A DNA stretch of 64,000 bases from an uncultured Spartobacteria bacterium. Lineage in GTDB: Bacteria; Verrucomicrobiota; Verrucomicrobiia; Chthoniobacterales; Chthoniobacteraceae. The DNA lies in assembly GCA_903919125.1 (NCBI GenBank), contig CAIXGS010000027.1, positions 62,001 to 126,000 of the forward strand. Direction: 5' to 3'. The position numbers and the translations under genes are program-made. The notes under the pieces are model-generated. The model ran no database searches and was not told the origin of the DNA. It was given only the letters and a program-made list of their open reading frames with translations. Positions 1-8,349 of this stretch are shown here, in pieces (the stretch's first letter is position 1; each line of letters starts with the position of its first letter).

Positions 1-1
1 A

Positions 2-439
2 CACATCGATCTGGCCGCTCGCTTCAACCAGCTCATTCTAGTGCATACCCCCCACTTGGAAGACAAACTCAAAGGCACGAAGCTGATACTCGACCTCCTC
101 CAAGCAGACTCCCGAATCCAACCCGGGCGCGTGATCATCGATCATGTCGAGGAACACACGGTCTCGTTGGTCCTAGATGCTGGGTTTTGGGCGGGTATTA
201 CTTTGTACCCCGAATCCAAGGCGACTCCAGCGCGTGCCGTGGATATGGTGGAGCGGGCTGGGATGCAAAATATCTGGCTGAATTGTGCCTGCGATTGGGG
301 CCGATCCGAACCTCTGGCAGTTCCTCAAACCGCTCTTGAAATGCGGCGACGCGGACATTCCGCAAAGGCGGTGGACGATTTAATTTACGGGAACCCCTTA
401 AGATTCCTTTCCCAGAGTCCCCGTTTTAGAATCGAGTAA
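2..439 (+). CDS. TatD-like metal-dependent hydrolase, C-terminal part
   Basis: The frame is open from the window's left edge to a TAA at 437-439, so this is the last ~145 residues of a longer protein. The visible part has a VHTPH segment, then IIDHVEEHT and a C-terminal NCACDWG segment followed by an aspartate-rich helix and GNPLRFL. These fit the second half of an amidohydrolase TIM barrel of the TatD type, with metal-binding His and Asp at strand ends. The wording of the DHVEEH and DWG region resembles, from memory, the TatD-like member of the ebo gene clusters rather than canonical TatD nuclease. That is a weak assignment. The stop overlaps the next start (TAATG), so PBP2 is probably translationally coupled to it. 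Confidence 0.7.
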   Translation, partial: HIDLAARFNQLILVHTPHLEDKLKGTKLILDLLQADSRIQPGRVIIDHVEEHTVSLVLDAGFWAGITLYPESKATPARAVDMVERAGMQNIWLNCACDWGRSEPLAVPQTALEMRRRGHSAKAVDDLIYGNPLRFLSQSPRFRIE

Positions 440-2451
440 TGGGTTTCGATCAAACCACAGCGGTGCTTCGATTTTCGGCGAAGTTCTGGAAGCGTGCGGC
501 AGCATTCACTCTCGGCACTGGGGTGGCCTTGGTGTCCGCTGCGGATCCTGCACCGGAATCACCGATTTCGACGACGCCCACCACGAGTTGGGATACCCAA
601 AAGCAGGCGCGAGTTTGGGCTTTTACGATTCCAGCACCTCGCGGTCAAATTTGTGATCGCAACGGGCTGCCGCTGGCGCTCCAACGGGTCGGTTACAACT
701 TGGGGATTTCGTTTCCGAGACCCCTGAATTTCAGCGACGAGGAAGTCACTAAGTTCATCATAGAGGAGGCGGAAAAATTGGGCAAAGTGTTGGGAAGAGA
801 ATTTCCACTGCAACCCAGCGTAGCGCAGAAGCATTACCACAACAGGGCGTTACTTCCTTGGGTGATGGTTCAAAATCTGACTGAAGCGGAGCAGACAAAA
901 GTACGCGCCGCACAGAATCCTGCGTGGGAATTGTTGCCGTTTTATGCGCGCCACTATCCGAATGGAAAGTTGGCAGGGCACGTTTTAGGATACGTCGGAC
1001 GCGTGGGGCGCTTTCAAGATGGCCCAGTGGAAAACGGAGAGGGACTCTGGCCAGATGCCGAGGGGCGGGAGGGGTTGGAAAAAACCTTCGACCAGTTGCT
1101 GCGTGGAGAGTCAGGTCAGATGAATGTGACGTACAACGGGGCGGGAAAAAAAGCGTCTGAGTCCATCAGCATTCTGCCGGTGGCGGGCAAGAACGTGATT
1201 ACGACCCTCGACCTGCCGCTTCAAAGAATCTGCGAGGCGGCGCTTGCTGCGGGAACGAAACGCGGCGCGATGGTGGTGATGGAACCGGAGAGCGGCGACA
1301 TTCTGGCGCTTGCCTCGTGGCCTCCGATTGATCCCAACCAGTTCGTTCCATCTATCAGCGAAGCAGATTATAACGCGATGAAGCGTGATCCAAACGAGCC
1401 TCTCTTCCCCCGCTTTTCACTGGCAGCTTATCCGCCTGGGTCGACCTTTAAATGTTTTGTCGGTCTGGCTGGGTTGTCCTCTGGGCGCATTGGTTCCGAA
1501 GACCAGTTCGATTGTCCGGCGGGGCTGCAGATCGGTGACCGCATTTTTCACAACTGGAAAAAGGCGGGGACTGGGAGTCTGAATTTTGCGGAGGCGCTCG
1601 AGCAATCGTGCAACACTTGGTTTTACCAAGCTGGAATGAAGATGGGCGGTGAGGTAATCAAGGAATTTGCGAACGGAGTCGGGTTTGGGGAGAAGACCGG
1701 CATCCCGATTCCCGAGGAAAGCGCGGGGCTAGTTCCGGATGAAGAGTACATGCGCAAGCACGGGATGCGCATGGTGGGCGGGCAGTTAGCGATGCTAGCC
1801 ATCGGCCAAGGTGCCACGGAGATCACCCCATTACAAATGGCACAGGCCATGGCGACCGTGGGAAATGGAGGCACTCTTTTCCAAGCTCGGCTCGTTAAAC
1901 AAGTGCAGGACATTACCGGTGAGGTCGTGAATGCGTACGGGGTACGCGTGCGGCGACGGGTGGAGATTTCTCCGACTACTTTGGGTGTTCTGCGTGGCGG
2001 GATGACCAACGTGGTCACGGGGGGCCGCGGCACTGCGCACCAAGCCAAGGTGGAGAGGGTCAATGTTGCTGGCAAGACAGGCACAGCCCAGTGGCACAAC
2101 CGGCGCACCGTCGCATGGTTTGCCGGTTATGCCCCAGCCGAGGGGCCTCGGCTCGCGTTTTCTGTGGTTTACGAGGGGGATCCCGACCGCAATGACGTGC
2201 ACGGCGGATCTCACGCTGCGCCGATGATCGGGAAGGTGTTGCGCGAATACTTTAAGGATCCCGTCAAGATGAAGCCCATCCCGCTCAAGGACGCGAATGG
2301 CAACGAATTAGAAATACCGACTATCCTTCCGACTCCCAAAAAAGTCTTGCCCGTCCCCACGGAACCCAATGATGGGGAGACTGTTCCCCAAGAGGCAACC
2401 CCCGCGCCGGTTCCGCAGAAGAGTCAGTTTTGGAAGCGCATTTTCGGTTAG
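439..2451 (+). CDS. mrdA: Penicillin-binding protein 2 (peptidoglycan DD-transpeptidase)
   Basis: A class B PBP of 670 residues that cross-links peptidoglycan for lateral wall growth. All three transpeptidase motifs are present: STFK with the nucleophile Ser335, SCN at 390-392, and KTG at 546-548 in AGKTGTAQW. The dimerisation (PBP dimer) region covers about residues 60-230 and begins with PRGQICDRNG, typical of PBP2. The N-terminus has only a short hydrophobic run (about 22-35) ending in VSAAD, which reads more like a cleavable signal or weak anchor than the usual long TM helix. The C-terminal ~50 residues are Pro-rich. It starts at the ATG overlapping the previous stop. MreC/RodA partners are not in the window. 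Confidence 0.93.
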   Translation: MGFDQTTAVLRFSAKFWKRAAAFTLGTGVALVSAADPAPESPISTTPTTSWDTQKQARVWAFTIPAPRGQICDRNGLPLALQRVGYNLGISFPRPLNFSDEEVTKFIIEEAEKLGKVLGREFPLQPSVAQKHYHNRALLPWVMVQNLTEAEQTKVRAAQNPAWELLPFYARHYPNGKLAGHVLGYVGRVGRFQDGPVENGEGLWPDAEGREGLEKTFDQLLRGESGQMNVTYNGAGKKASESISILPVAGKNVITTLDLPLQRICEAALAAGTKRGAMVVMEPESGDILALASWPPIDPNQFVPSISEADYNAMKRDPNEPLFPRFSLAAYPPGSTFKCFVGLAGLSSGRIGSEDQFDCPAGLQIGDRIFHNWKKAGTGSLNFAEALEQSCNTWFYQAGMKMGGEVIKEFANGVGFGEKTGIPIPEESAGLVPDEEYMRKHGMRMVGGQLAMLAIGQGATEITPLQMAQAMATVGNGGTLFQARLVKQVQDITGEVVNAYGVRVRRRVEISPTTLGVLRGGMTNVVTGGRGTAHQAKVERVNVAGKTGTAQWHNRRTVAWFAGYAPAEGPRLAFSVVYEGDPDRNDVHGGSHAAPMIGKVLREYFKDPVKMKPIPLKDANGNELEIPTILPTPKKVLPVPTEPNDGETVPQEATPAPVPQKSQFWKRIFG

Positions 2452-2493
2452 AGCCCATCGGCTGAATCCAATTTCGGCATTCAAAATTGTGAG

Positions 2494-2883
2494 ATGCAAA
2501 ACAATTCCTCCTCTATCATGATTTCTGGGTTGGAGCTCAGTTCGCACATTGGGGTGCCGGATTCTGAGCGCCTCGAGGCGCAACGCCTCACACTGAACCT
2601 CGAGCTGGTGCCCGTGCGCGAGATGACCGCTTTGGGGGACGCACTTGAAAATACAGTGGATTATTTTGCCCTTACCCGGCGAGTTCGGCTGTTAGCTGCG
2701 GCGCGCCCTCGCAAGCTCATCGAAACTTTGGCGGAAGAAATTTGCACCTGCATAATCTCAGAATTTGCCGTGAGGGAGGTCGGCTTGGAACTGCGCAAAT
2801 ACATTTTGCCAGACACCGAATACGTCGCCATACGGATGCAGCGTGTTCGAGACTCATTGCCGTCACTCGCAACGGAAATTTGA
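2494..2883 (+). CDS. folB: Dihydroneopterin aldolase
   Basis: A 129-residue FolB-family protein. It converts 7,8-dihydroneopterin to 6-hydroxymethyl-7,8-dihydropterin and glycolaldehyde in tetrahydrofolate synthesis. The family hallmarks are visible: ISGLELSSHIGVPDSE at the N-terminus, an L-DALENTVDY segment (substrate-binding Tyr), and RKLIETLAEEI with the conserved Glu. The length is normal. A second in-frame ATG lies 8 codons in (2518), directly before ISGLEL, and could be the true start. It lies 42 bp after PBP2 and directly abuts the peptidase gene. Other folate genes are not in the window. Confidence 0.88.
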   Translation: MQNNSSSIMISGLELSSHIGVPDSERLEAQRLTLNLELVPVREMTALGDALENTVDYFALTRRVRLLAAARPRKLIETLAEEICTCIISEFAVREVGLELRKYILPDTEYVAIRMQRVRDSLPSLATEI

Positions 2884-2925
2884 TTGGTCGGTGGATTTGC
2901 AAGCCGCTCGACGGGTGCCTACATT

Positions 2926-4047
2926 ATGCTCATGAACTCGCTGCCCCGCCTCATTTTTGCCGCCTCAGACAGGGATCCGGACATGCTTTATGCGACGGGC
3001 TTTTTTGTGCCAGACGCCTTTGTCTTTTTAGAAAATGCGGGAAAGAGCACTATCTTACTAAACGACCTGGAGGTCGATCGAGGGCGACATGAAGCCCGAG
3101 TGGATGAGGTTCTATCGTTATCAGAAGTTCTTATTGATTTGGGCTTTAGCGAAGGAACGTCCGTGCGCGCTTGGTTGCCCGCCTTCCTAAAAAGCCGCTC
3201 CATCGATGCAGTCGCGGTCCCTCAAAATTTTCCGTTTGCATTAGGGCGCAATCTCGAGGAAGCCGACGTTTCTTTGGTACCGGTGGACGGACTTTTTTGG
3301 GCAGCTCGCGAGCTAAAACGTCCAGACGAATTATCGCACTTGAAGGCAGCCTTGGCGATCACCGCCGCTGGTATTGCGCGGGGAATTGAGGTGCTTGCCG
3401 CGACGAATTTTGGAGGGGATGGAGTGCTTCACTGGGGAGGTAGTGTTCTGACTTCGGAACGGCTGCGTGCGGAGATCGATTGCGCAGTTTTGCGGAGCGG
3501 CGGTGAACCCGCCCACACCATCGTCGCAGGCGGTAACCAAGCGTGTGATCCTCACGAACGAGGCTCTGGGCCCTTGCGAAGCGGCGAACTGATCATCCTC
3601 GATGTTTTCCCACGGCACACGGTATCAGGTTATTTTGGCGACATGACCCGCACGGTGGTTCGAGGCCATGCGACCAGTGAGCAAAGGCACCTTTGGGAGA
3701 CGGTGCGGGCAGGACAGCAGCACGCATTGCAAGGGATGAAGCAGGGGATTTCGGGGCGAGCACTGCACGAAGAGGTGAAACAGTTTTTTACGAATCAGGG
3801 GTTTCCAACGCAGAAACATGAGGGTCGTTGGCGCGGATTTTTCCACGGAACGGGCCATGGTTTAGGCTTGGAGTTGCATGAGTCGCCTCGCTTTTCCGAT
3901 ACAAAGTTCACACGTGGACAAGTACTGACCGTCGAGCCCGGGATCTATTGGCCTGGCGTGGGGGGGGCTCGAATTGAGGATGTCGTGGTCGTGACCGACG
4001 GCGGCGTGGAATTGCTTTCCGAGGCTCCTGTGGTTTTGGAGGTCTAA
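2926..4047 (+). CDS. M24 family metallopeptidase (Xaa-Pro aminopeptidase-like)
   Basis: An aminopeptidase P/creatinase-fold enzyme expected to remove N-terminal residues next to proline. The C-terminal pita-bread domain carries the five metal ligands in order: Asp in ILDVFP, Asp in GDMTRTV, His in HGTGHGLGLELHE, Glu in TVEPGIY and Glu in ARIEDVVVV. The N-terminal creatinase-like domain is shorter and diverged. Start choice is uncertain: a TTG at 2884 directly follows the folB stop, and ATGs occur at 2926 and 2932. I give the first ATG because the extra 14 residues look like random leader. The gene ends 1 bp before the next start. Confidence 0.87.
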   Translation: MLMNSLPRLIFAASDRDPDMLYATGFFVPDAFVFLENAGKSTILLNDLEVDRGRHEARVDEVLSLSEVLIDLGFSEGTSVRAWLPAFLKSRSIDAVAVPQNFPFALGRNLEEADVSLVPVDGLFWAARELKRPDELSHLKAALAITAAGIARGIEVLAATNFGGDGVLHWGGSVLTSERLRAEIDCAVLRSGGEPAHTIVAGGNQACDPHERGSGPLRSGELIILDVFPRHTVSGYFGDMTRTVVRGHATSEQRHLWETVRAGQQHALQGMKQGISGRALHEEVKQFFTNQGFPTQKHEGRWRGFFHGTGHGLGLELHESPRFSDTKFTRGQVLTVEPGIYWPGVGGARIEDVVVVTDGGVELLSEAPVVLEV

Positions 4048-4048
4048 G

Positions 4049-5317
4049 GTGAGCTTCGCCTCAAAGCCGGATGCGGTTCTTCATTGTGACGTCGCTGTTG
4101 TGGGCGGCGGCCCAGCGGGCTTGCGTGCTGCGGAAGTCGCAGCACTCGGAGGGGCGCTCGTGATTGTGTTTGAACAGAAGCCCTCCGTGGGGCGCAAATT
4201 TTTAGTCGCTGGTAAAGGTGGACTGAACCTGACTCATGAGGCTTCAGTAGATGAGTTCGCGAGGCACTACACGGTTGCAGAGATGGACTCGGACAGCGCC
4301 CTAGCCTTGTGGCGGATACTTCTGCGGGGGTTTGATGCGAACGCGCTGCGCCTCTGGGCGGGAAGTTTGGGAATCGAAACTTTTTGCGCGAGCAGCGGGC
4401 GGGTCTACCCAATGGAGATGAAGAGCGCTCCTCTGTTGCGGCGCTGGGTGGAACGATTGCGCGGGCTGGGCGTGGAGTTCAGGATGCGGCAGCGGTGGAC
4501 GGGGCTGCGTTCCGAGAAAGGGCTGGAGCTGGAATTTAGCGGGGCAAGCGACGAAGCGGGCGATAGCGAGGTGCAGGTGGTGCGGGCGGGAGCGGCCGTG
4601 CTGGCGTTGGGTGGAGCGTCGTGGCCGCAGACTGGATCGACTGGGATTTGGAGCAGTATTCTGGGTGGGTTGGGCGTGAAAATTGCACCGTTGATGGCCT
4701 CAAATTGCGGCTGGGAGTGCTCGTGGCCGCAGGATGTTATTGAGCGTTGCGAAGGCAGGCCGTTGAAAAACGTCCGCGTCTCAACGGGCGGGGAATGCGT
4801 ACGGGGCGAGCTTCTAGTGACCCGCTACGGGCTGGAGGGCGGAGCGTTATATGCACTCGGAGCTGCACTTCGCGCGCACCCTCGCCCCACTTTGAGCATC
4901 GACTTTAAACCGGATTCCAGCCCGGAAAGTCTTCTCGCGCGGCTAGGAAGTGCGCGGCACAACTTTCTCGAAGAAGCGGCGCTGCGTTGGCGTTTAGGGG
5001 AAACGGTAAACTGTCTTCTAAAGGGTCTTCTTCGCGACAGCCCGCCAGAATCTGCTGAGGCGATGGTGCGCGCTGTAAAGCATTGCGAGATCCGGTTGGA
5101 GAAATCCCGCCCTGTCGAGGAAGCCATTTCATCTGCGGGAGGCGTGCGCTTCGAAGAACTCGACGAATCCCTGATGGTGCGGAACCTTCCTGGCGTTTTC
5201 GTCGCTGGAGAAATGCTTGCATGGGACGCGCCCACCGGTGGGTATCTACTCCAGGGATGTTTTTCGACAGGCACGTGCGCTGGAGAAGGCGCGCTACATT
5301 GGACGACCAATCGCTAA
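4049..5317 (+). CDS. HI0933/TIGR03862-type FAD-dependent oxidoreductase
   Basis: A 422-residue flavoprotein of the HI0933-like family, with unknown physiological substrate. The N-terminal dinucleotide-binding motif GGGPAG sits near residue 16, followed by the family signature VGRKFLVAGKGGLNLTH where FAD is contacted. A second FAD segment near the C-terminus reads FVAGEMLAWDAPTGGYLLQG. Length and motif order match the PP_4765/TIGR03862 subgroup. The start is a GTG one base after the preceding TAA, so it is probably co-transcribed with the peptidase gene. Confidence 0.86.
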   Translation: MSFASKPDAVLHCDVAVVGGGPAGLRAAEVAALGGALVIVFEQKPSVGRKFLVAGKGGLNLTHEASVDEFARHYTVAEMDSDSALALWRILLRGFDANALRLWAGSLGIETFCASSGRVYPMEMKSAPLLRRWVERLRGLGVEFRMRQRWTGLRSEKGLELEFSGASDEAGDSEVQVVRAGAAVLALGGASWPQTGSTGIWSSILGGLGVKIAPLMASNCGWECSWPQDVIERCEGRPLKNVRVSTGGECVRGELLVTRYGLEGGALYALGAALRAHPRPTLSIDFKPDSSPESLLARLGSARHNFLEEAALRWRLGETVNCLLKGLLRDSPPESAEAMVRAVKHCEIRLEKSRPVEEAISSAGGVRFEELDESLMVRNLPGVFVAGEMLAWDAPTGGYLLQGCFSTGTCAGEGALHWTTNR

Positions 5318-5388
5318 TTTTTTGGAATTCCCTAGGGCCGCGTCCCCAGATGGTGGAGGGAACGCAGCGGGACCTCTCAAGTAAATAT

Positions 5389-5426
5389 AAAAAAACACCC
5401 CCGCCGATTGAAACCGGACGGGGGTG
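5389..5426 (-). terminator. Rho-independent terminator of flagellin gene 1
   Basis: On the minus strand an 8-bp GC-rich stem (CACCCCCG / CGGGGGTG) with a 15-nt loop is followed by a run of seven T, 25 bp past the flagellin stop. The plus strand lacks a T-run on the far side, so it works for the minus-strand gene. Confidence 0.85.
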
Positions 5427-5451
5427 GAAAACTGGATATCCTGAACTAAGC

Positions 5452-6258
5452 TTACTGAAGGAGCTTCAGCGCGATGGACTGCGAGGCGTTCGCCTGCGTC
5501 AGCATTGCTGCACCGGCCTGAACTAGGATGTTCGCACGGGCGAGCTTCGAAGTTTCGGCGGCGACATCGACGTCGTAAATACGGCTGTTCGCTGCTTCAA
5601 GGTTCACTTGATTCACGTTGAGCGAATCCAAAGCAAACTGGAGGCGGCTGGATTCAGAACCATTTTGCGCCATGATGCTGGCTAGGTTCTGAACTGCGCT
5701 GGTGAGATTGGAGATGCCCGCAGAGGTGGCGTTGGCAAAGGTGGTTGCCGCCGAATAAGCGTTCGCCAGTGTGGCCTGGCTAATCGTCATGGATTGCGAG
5801 CCGTCCTGAGAAAGGAAAACGGTCAGAGTGCCAGTGGTGGTACCAGAAGAGAATAAACTCGTCCCATTGAACGAATCAGAGGTCAGGACGTTGAGTTCGC
5901 TGACCAACGAATTAAACTCTGTGCAGTAGTTGGAAATGTCAGCGGTCGTTTTGGTGACATCAGAGCCTAGAGTTGCGAGTTCGGACAAACGATCCAGAAC
6001 GCTCGCGGCGCTTTTAAGCGTACCCGCTTGAACTTGAAGCATCGAAATCGCGTTGGACACGTTCACCGCAGCGGACTGCGTACGCTTCGTTGCGGCGCTC
6101 AACTTCATCGAAACAGCTAAACCGCCAGCATCGTCTGACGGGGTTGCGATCCGCGAACCGCTTGAAAGGCGAACCAAGCTTCTCTGCAATAAGTCGCTCG
6201 CTTTCTGGAGGTTCAGAGAAGCAAGTGAAGACGAAGAATTTGTATTAATGGAGATCAT
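5452..6258 (-). CDS. Flagellin (short form, copy 1)
   Basis: A 268-residue flagellin consisting almost only of the conserved coiled-coil D0/D1 regions. The N-terminal half has LSSGSRIATPSDDAGG and the C-terminal half ends in NILVQAGAAMLTQANAS...LLQ, the usual export and filament-core signature. The middle (about 120-190) is short and rich in Ser, Thr and Ala, offering O-glycosylation sites but no D2/D3 domain. It is closely similar to the copy at 13931-14734. Odd points are a cysteine at residue 112 (flagellins usually avoid Cys; the other copy has Ser) and the lack of a clear Shine-Dalgarno before the ATG. With less biased codons than copy 2, this looks like a minor filament subunit. Confidence 0.92.
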   Translation of the reverse strand: MISINTNSSSSLASLNLQKASDLLQRSLVRLSSGSRIATPSDDAGGLAVSMKLSAATKRTQSAAVNVSNAISMLQVQAGTLKSAASVLDRLSELATLGSDVTKTTADISNYCTEFNSLVSELNVLTSDSFNGTSLFSSGTTTGTLTVFLSQDGSQSMTISQATLANAYSAATTFANATSAGISNLTSAVQNLASIMAQNGSESSRLQFALDSLNVNQVNLEAANSRIYDVDVAAETSKLARANILVQAGAAMLTQANASQSIALKLLQ

Positions 6259-6342
6259 TGGATCGTGTGCAGTTTATTGATGCTCAGTTTTCAGAGGGAA
6301 ACAACGACGCTATAACTTGGTAATCTAAGCACCGCCCAGACT

Positions 6343-6369
6343 AGTTCGGCAGATTAGGCGGAGACATTA
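6343..6369 (-). promoter_or_regulatory. Sigma-28-like promoter candidate for flagellin 1
   Basis: On the minus strand TAAT, 15 nt and GCCGAACT resemble the FliA consensus TAAA-N15-GCCGATAA (3/4 and 5/8 matches). The element ends 84 bp upstream of the flagellin ATG, almost the same distance as the candidate before flagellin 2. It is a visual match only. Confidence 0.4.
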
Positions 6370-6528
6370 GCGGAAATTAACAAAAATTAGAAAAAATTTG
6401 ATTTTTCGAGAATTAAGCTCTCAGCAGACCCTCATTTTAAGACTCAAGTCTCGCTATTCGGAAGCTCATTTTTTCGGTCAGTTATGTTTCTCTGGGGCAG
6501 CAGGCTGGATATTTGTTTGACTGATTTC

Positions 6529-6544
6529 TGGCACTGAAGTTGCT
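6529..6544 (+). promoter_or_regulatory. Sigma-54-like -24/-12 element
   Basis: TGGCAC, 5 nt, TTGCT gives GG and GC separated by exactly 10 nt, a full match to the RpoN core consensus. Predicted initiation falls about 12 nt after the GC, near 6555, directly at the ATG of the small TPR gene. Either that gene is leaderless or its true start lies a few codons inside. No enhancer site was identified. Confidence 0.45.
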
Positions 6545-6555
6545 GAACTCGTTCC

Positions 6556-6987
6556 ATGTCTGAGTCTCTGCAAAGTTTGATAAACACAGCCGTTTCCCAT
6601 GCGAAAGAACAGGCGTATGAAGCTTGTGCTGAAGCATTTGGTGAAATATTTTCAACTCACCCAGGGCACCCAGAGGCGATGCGCGCCCTAGCCTCAATCA
6701 TGCTGGACATGGGACAAACCGAGAATGCGTTATCTCTACTGGCAGACGCCGTGGATAAAGAACATCCCGACCCCGAGTCTCTACATCAGTTAAGCGTTCT
6801 TTTAAAAGGGAAAAACCGGCTCGAAGAAGCTGCGGATTTGCTGATATGCGCCGTTTCAAGTGCCCCCGACCGGCAAGATTGGATCACAGAGTTAAGGTCA
6901 CTATTAAGTCAGTTGGGGCGGAATGAGGATTTTCAGACTTACTTCCCAGACTTTCCCCAAAGCGCGCCTCCAGAAGTCACAGCGTGA
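6556..6987 (+). CDS. Small TPR protein
   Basis: A 143-residue protein made of three to four tetratricopeptide-like helical hairpins. Typical repeat positions are seen in HPGHPEAMRALASIMLDMGQTENALSLL and the following HPDPESLHQLSVLLKGKNRLEEAADLL. There is no signal peptide and no catalytic domain, so it is probably a cytoplasmic adaptor. It is divergent from flagellin 1 and upstream of the glycosyltransferase-like genes. TPRs bind flagellin in the FlmG system of Caulobacter, so a flagellin chaperone or glycosylation adaptor role is a reasonable inference, not shown. The start is the first ATG; the sigma-54-like element ends 11 bp before it. Confidence 0.7.
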   Translation: MSESLQSLINTAVSHAKEQAYEACAEAFGEIFSTHPGHPEAMRALASIMLDMGQTENALSLLADAVDKEHPDPESLHQLSVLLKGKNRLEEAADLLICAVSSAPDRQDWITELRSLLSQLGRNEDFQTYFPDFPQSAPPEVTA

Positions 6988-7332
6988 CGTACGGTGTCGC
7001 TTTATTTTAACTTTCGTAGGGCTCTGCGCGTAAGAAAGGCCAAGCGTTTTTTTTCAGTTAGAGGCCGTCACGATTTTTGGGGTAATTGTAGCGGGTCATC
7101 GCTGTAAAAGATGGTTTTGAGGCGTCGTTTTAAGGCGCAGACGGATGAAAGGCACCCATGTCTCATGGGGCTTTCTGGGCGGCTGCCCAAAATAGAGCTG
7201 GGACTGCTGAGGCATTTCCGAACACATCCATTGGGTTCCACACAACACTTCGGATGAAACTCCTCACACTGAACCCAAAATTAGGACTTTGTTCACAAAG
7301 TTACTGGACGTATTGAGACCCTAATATTCTGT
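6988..7332 (+). other. Intergenic stretch without a gene
   Basis: These 345 bp hold no convincing ORF. A T8 run at about 7047-7055 follows a weak possible hairpin. AT-rich sequence TAATAT just before 7333 could be part of a promoter for the next operon, but no clear -35 partner was seen. Confidence 0.4.
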
Positions 7333-8349
7333 ATGAGAAGCGTGCTCGAAATTTGGGAAGCGATCCAGGCTGGGGAAATTAGCGCCCCGCAGAAGGCCTC
7401 CGACTTCGTAGAACTCGCTCGGAAACTGATGCGGGCCGGCCATTCTTCGGCGGCTGCCCACGCTTTTTCCAAGGCATTCGAAATGGATCCGGGCTGTCCA
7501 GAGGCTTGCTTCGGGCTGGCAAGCCTTTTGGTGATGGCAGGGAAGGGAGAAGCCGCAGTGGAGCTTCGAACTTTGGGCTTAGATCTAAGCCGTGCCAGAT
7601 ACCCGTTGGACACATGTCTCTCGAGCGAGGCAGGAGCCAGTCCGCGCAACATATGGGTGGCGACGGGCAAAGCAGCTGATTCCCCAAATTTTGCGGCTCA
7701 AATTAGCGCGCAACTGGCAGCGGATGTTCCGGGAAACTGGACTCTGGATCATCTTAACTCTCCAAATATTCAACCAAAGGCTTGGAACGAAGTGCTGGAA
7801 CGTTGTGCCGACGCCGGTGCGGAATGGGTCGTGTTCGGAGCGGCGAATTTGGAGGTGCAACTTGGGGGGGTGCTTCCCTCACTGCAAGAGGCCAGACGCG
7901 AGTATGGCGCGGATATTGTGGGGGTGGCCGGCGGTTCGCACTTGGCGGTGGCCTCGCCCACGACCTGGGGCAGCATGTGTCTACGCTCCTCGCTTCTGGG
8001 ACAGGTGGCGTTTCGATCACTTTCTGGAGAGGTCGTGCCGAACGTGTTTGGGCCAACAACCGGTTTGGTGGACGTGTTGGACGACGTTCTACTGGCGGTT
8101 CACGTGCCCTCAGCGGTGGCAGCGGGTTGGCGGTTTAACGAGTCTTTTCCCTCCTACCACTGTGTAATGGCAAGCTGCCTTGATGCGCGTTTTCTTGGGC
8201 TGCGTTTAGCTGTCGCGCCCTTGAATATTATTCAGAACACGGAGCCCGAAGTTGAGCCGGTGCAGGAGCATTGGCAGACCAGTGAGGACCGTTTTTTGAG
8301 CCGCTACGGCACGCCACAGCCGGAAACTGAGGGCCACCCTACAACATGA
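7333..8349 (+). CDS. TPR plus glycosyltransferase-like protein
   Basis: A 338-residue protein. Residues 1-80 form a short TPR region (LARKLMRAGHSSAAAHAFSKAFEMDPGCPEA). Residues about 100-320 resemble the StrF/Glyco_tranf_2_5 type of GT-A-like domain, with IVGVAGGSHL, then DVLDDVLLAVHVPSA and a final FNESFPSYHCVMASCLDARFLG segment that mirrors the F-(T)GFH-Y-D element of that family. A strict DXD is not obvious, so catalytic activity is uncertain. It overlaps the next gene by 4 bp (ATGA), implying coupled expression. The context between flagellins suggests a role in flagellin glycosylation. Confidence 0.6.
   Translation: MRSVLEIWEAIQAGEISAPQKASDFVELARKLMRAGHSSAAAHAFSKAFEMDPGCPEACFGLASLLVMAGKGEAAVELRTLGLDLSRARYPLDTCLSSEAGASPRNIWVATGKAADSPNFAAQISAQLAADVPGNWTLDHLNSPNIQPKAWNEVLERCADAGAEWVVFGAANLEVQLGGVLPSLQEARREYGADIVGVAGGSHLAVASPTTWGSMCLRSSLLGQVAFRSLSGEVVPNVFGPTTGLVDVLDDVLLAVHVPSAVAAGWRFNESFPSYHCVMASCLDARFLGLRLAVAPLNIIQNTEPEVEPVQEHWQTSEDRFLSRYGTPQPETEGHPTT

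Noticed and set aside
1623-2214. Two long minus-strand ORFs inside the PBP2 gene
   Set aside because: They lie opposite a gene with all three transpeptidase motifs and have Pro/Arg/Ser-rich sequence typical of antisense shadows.
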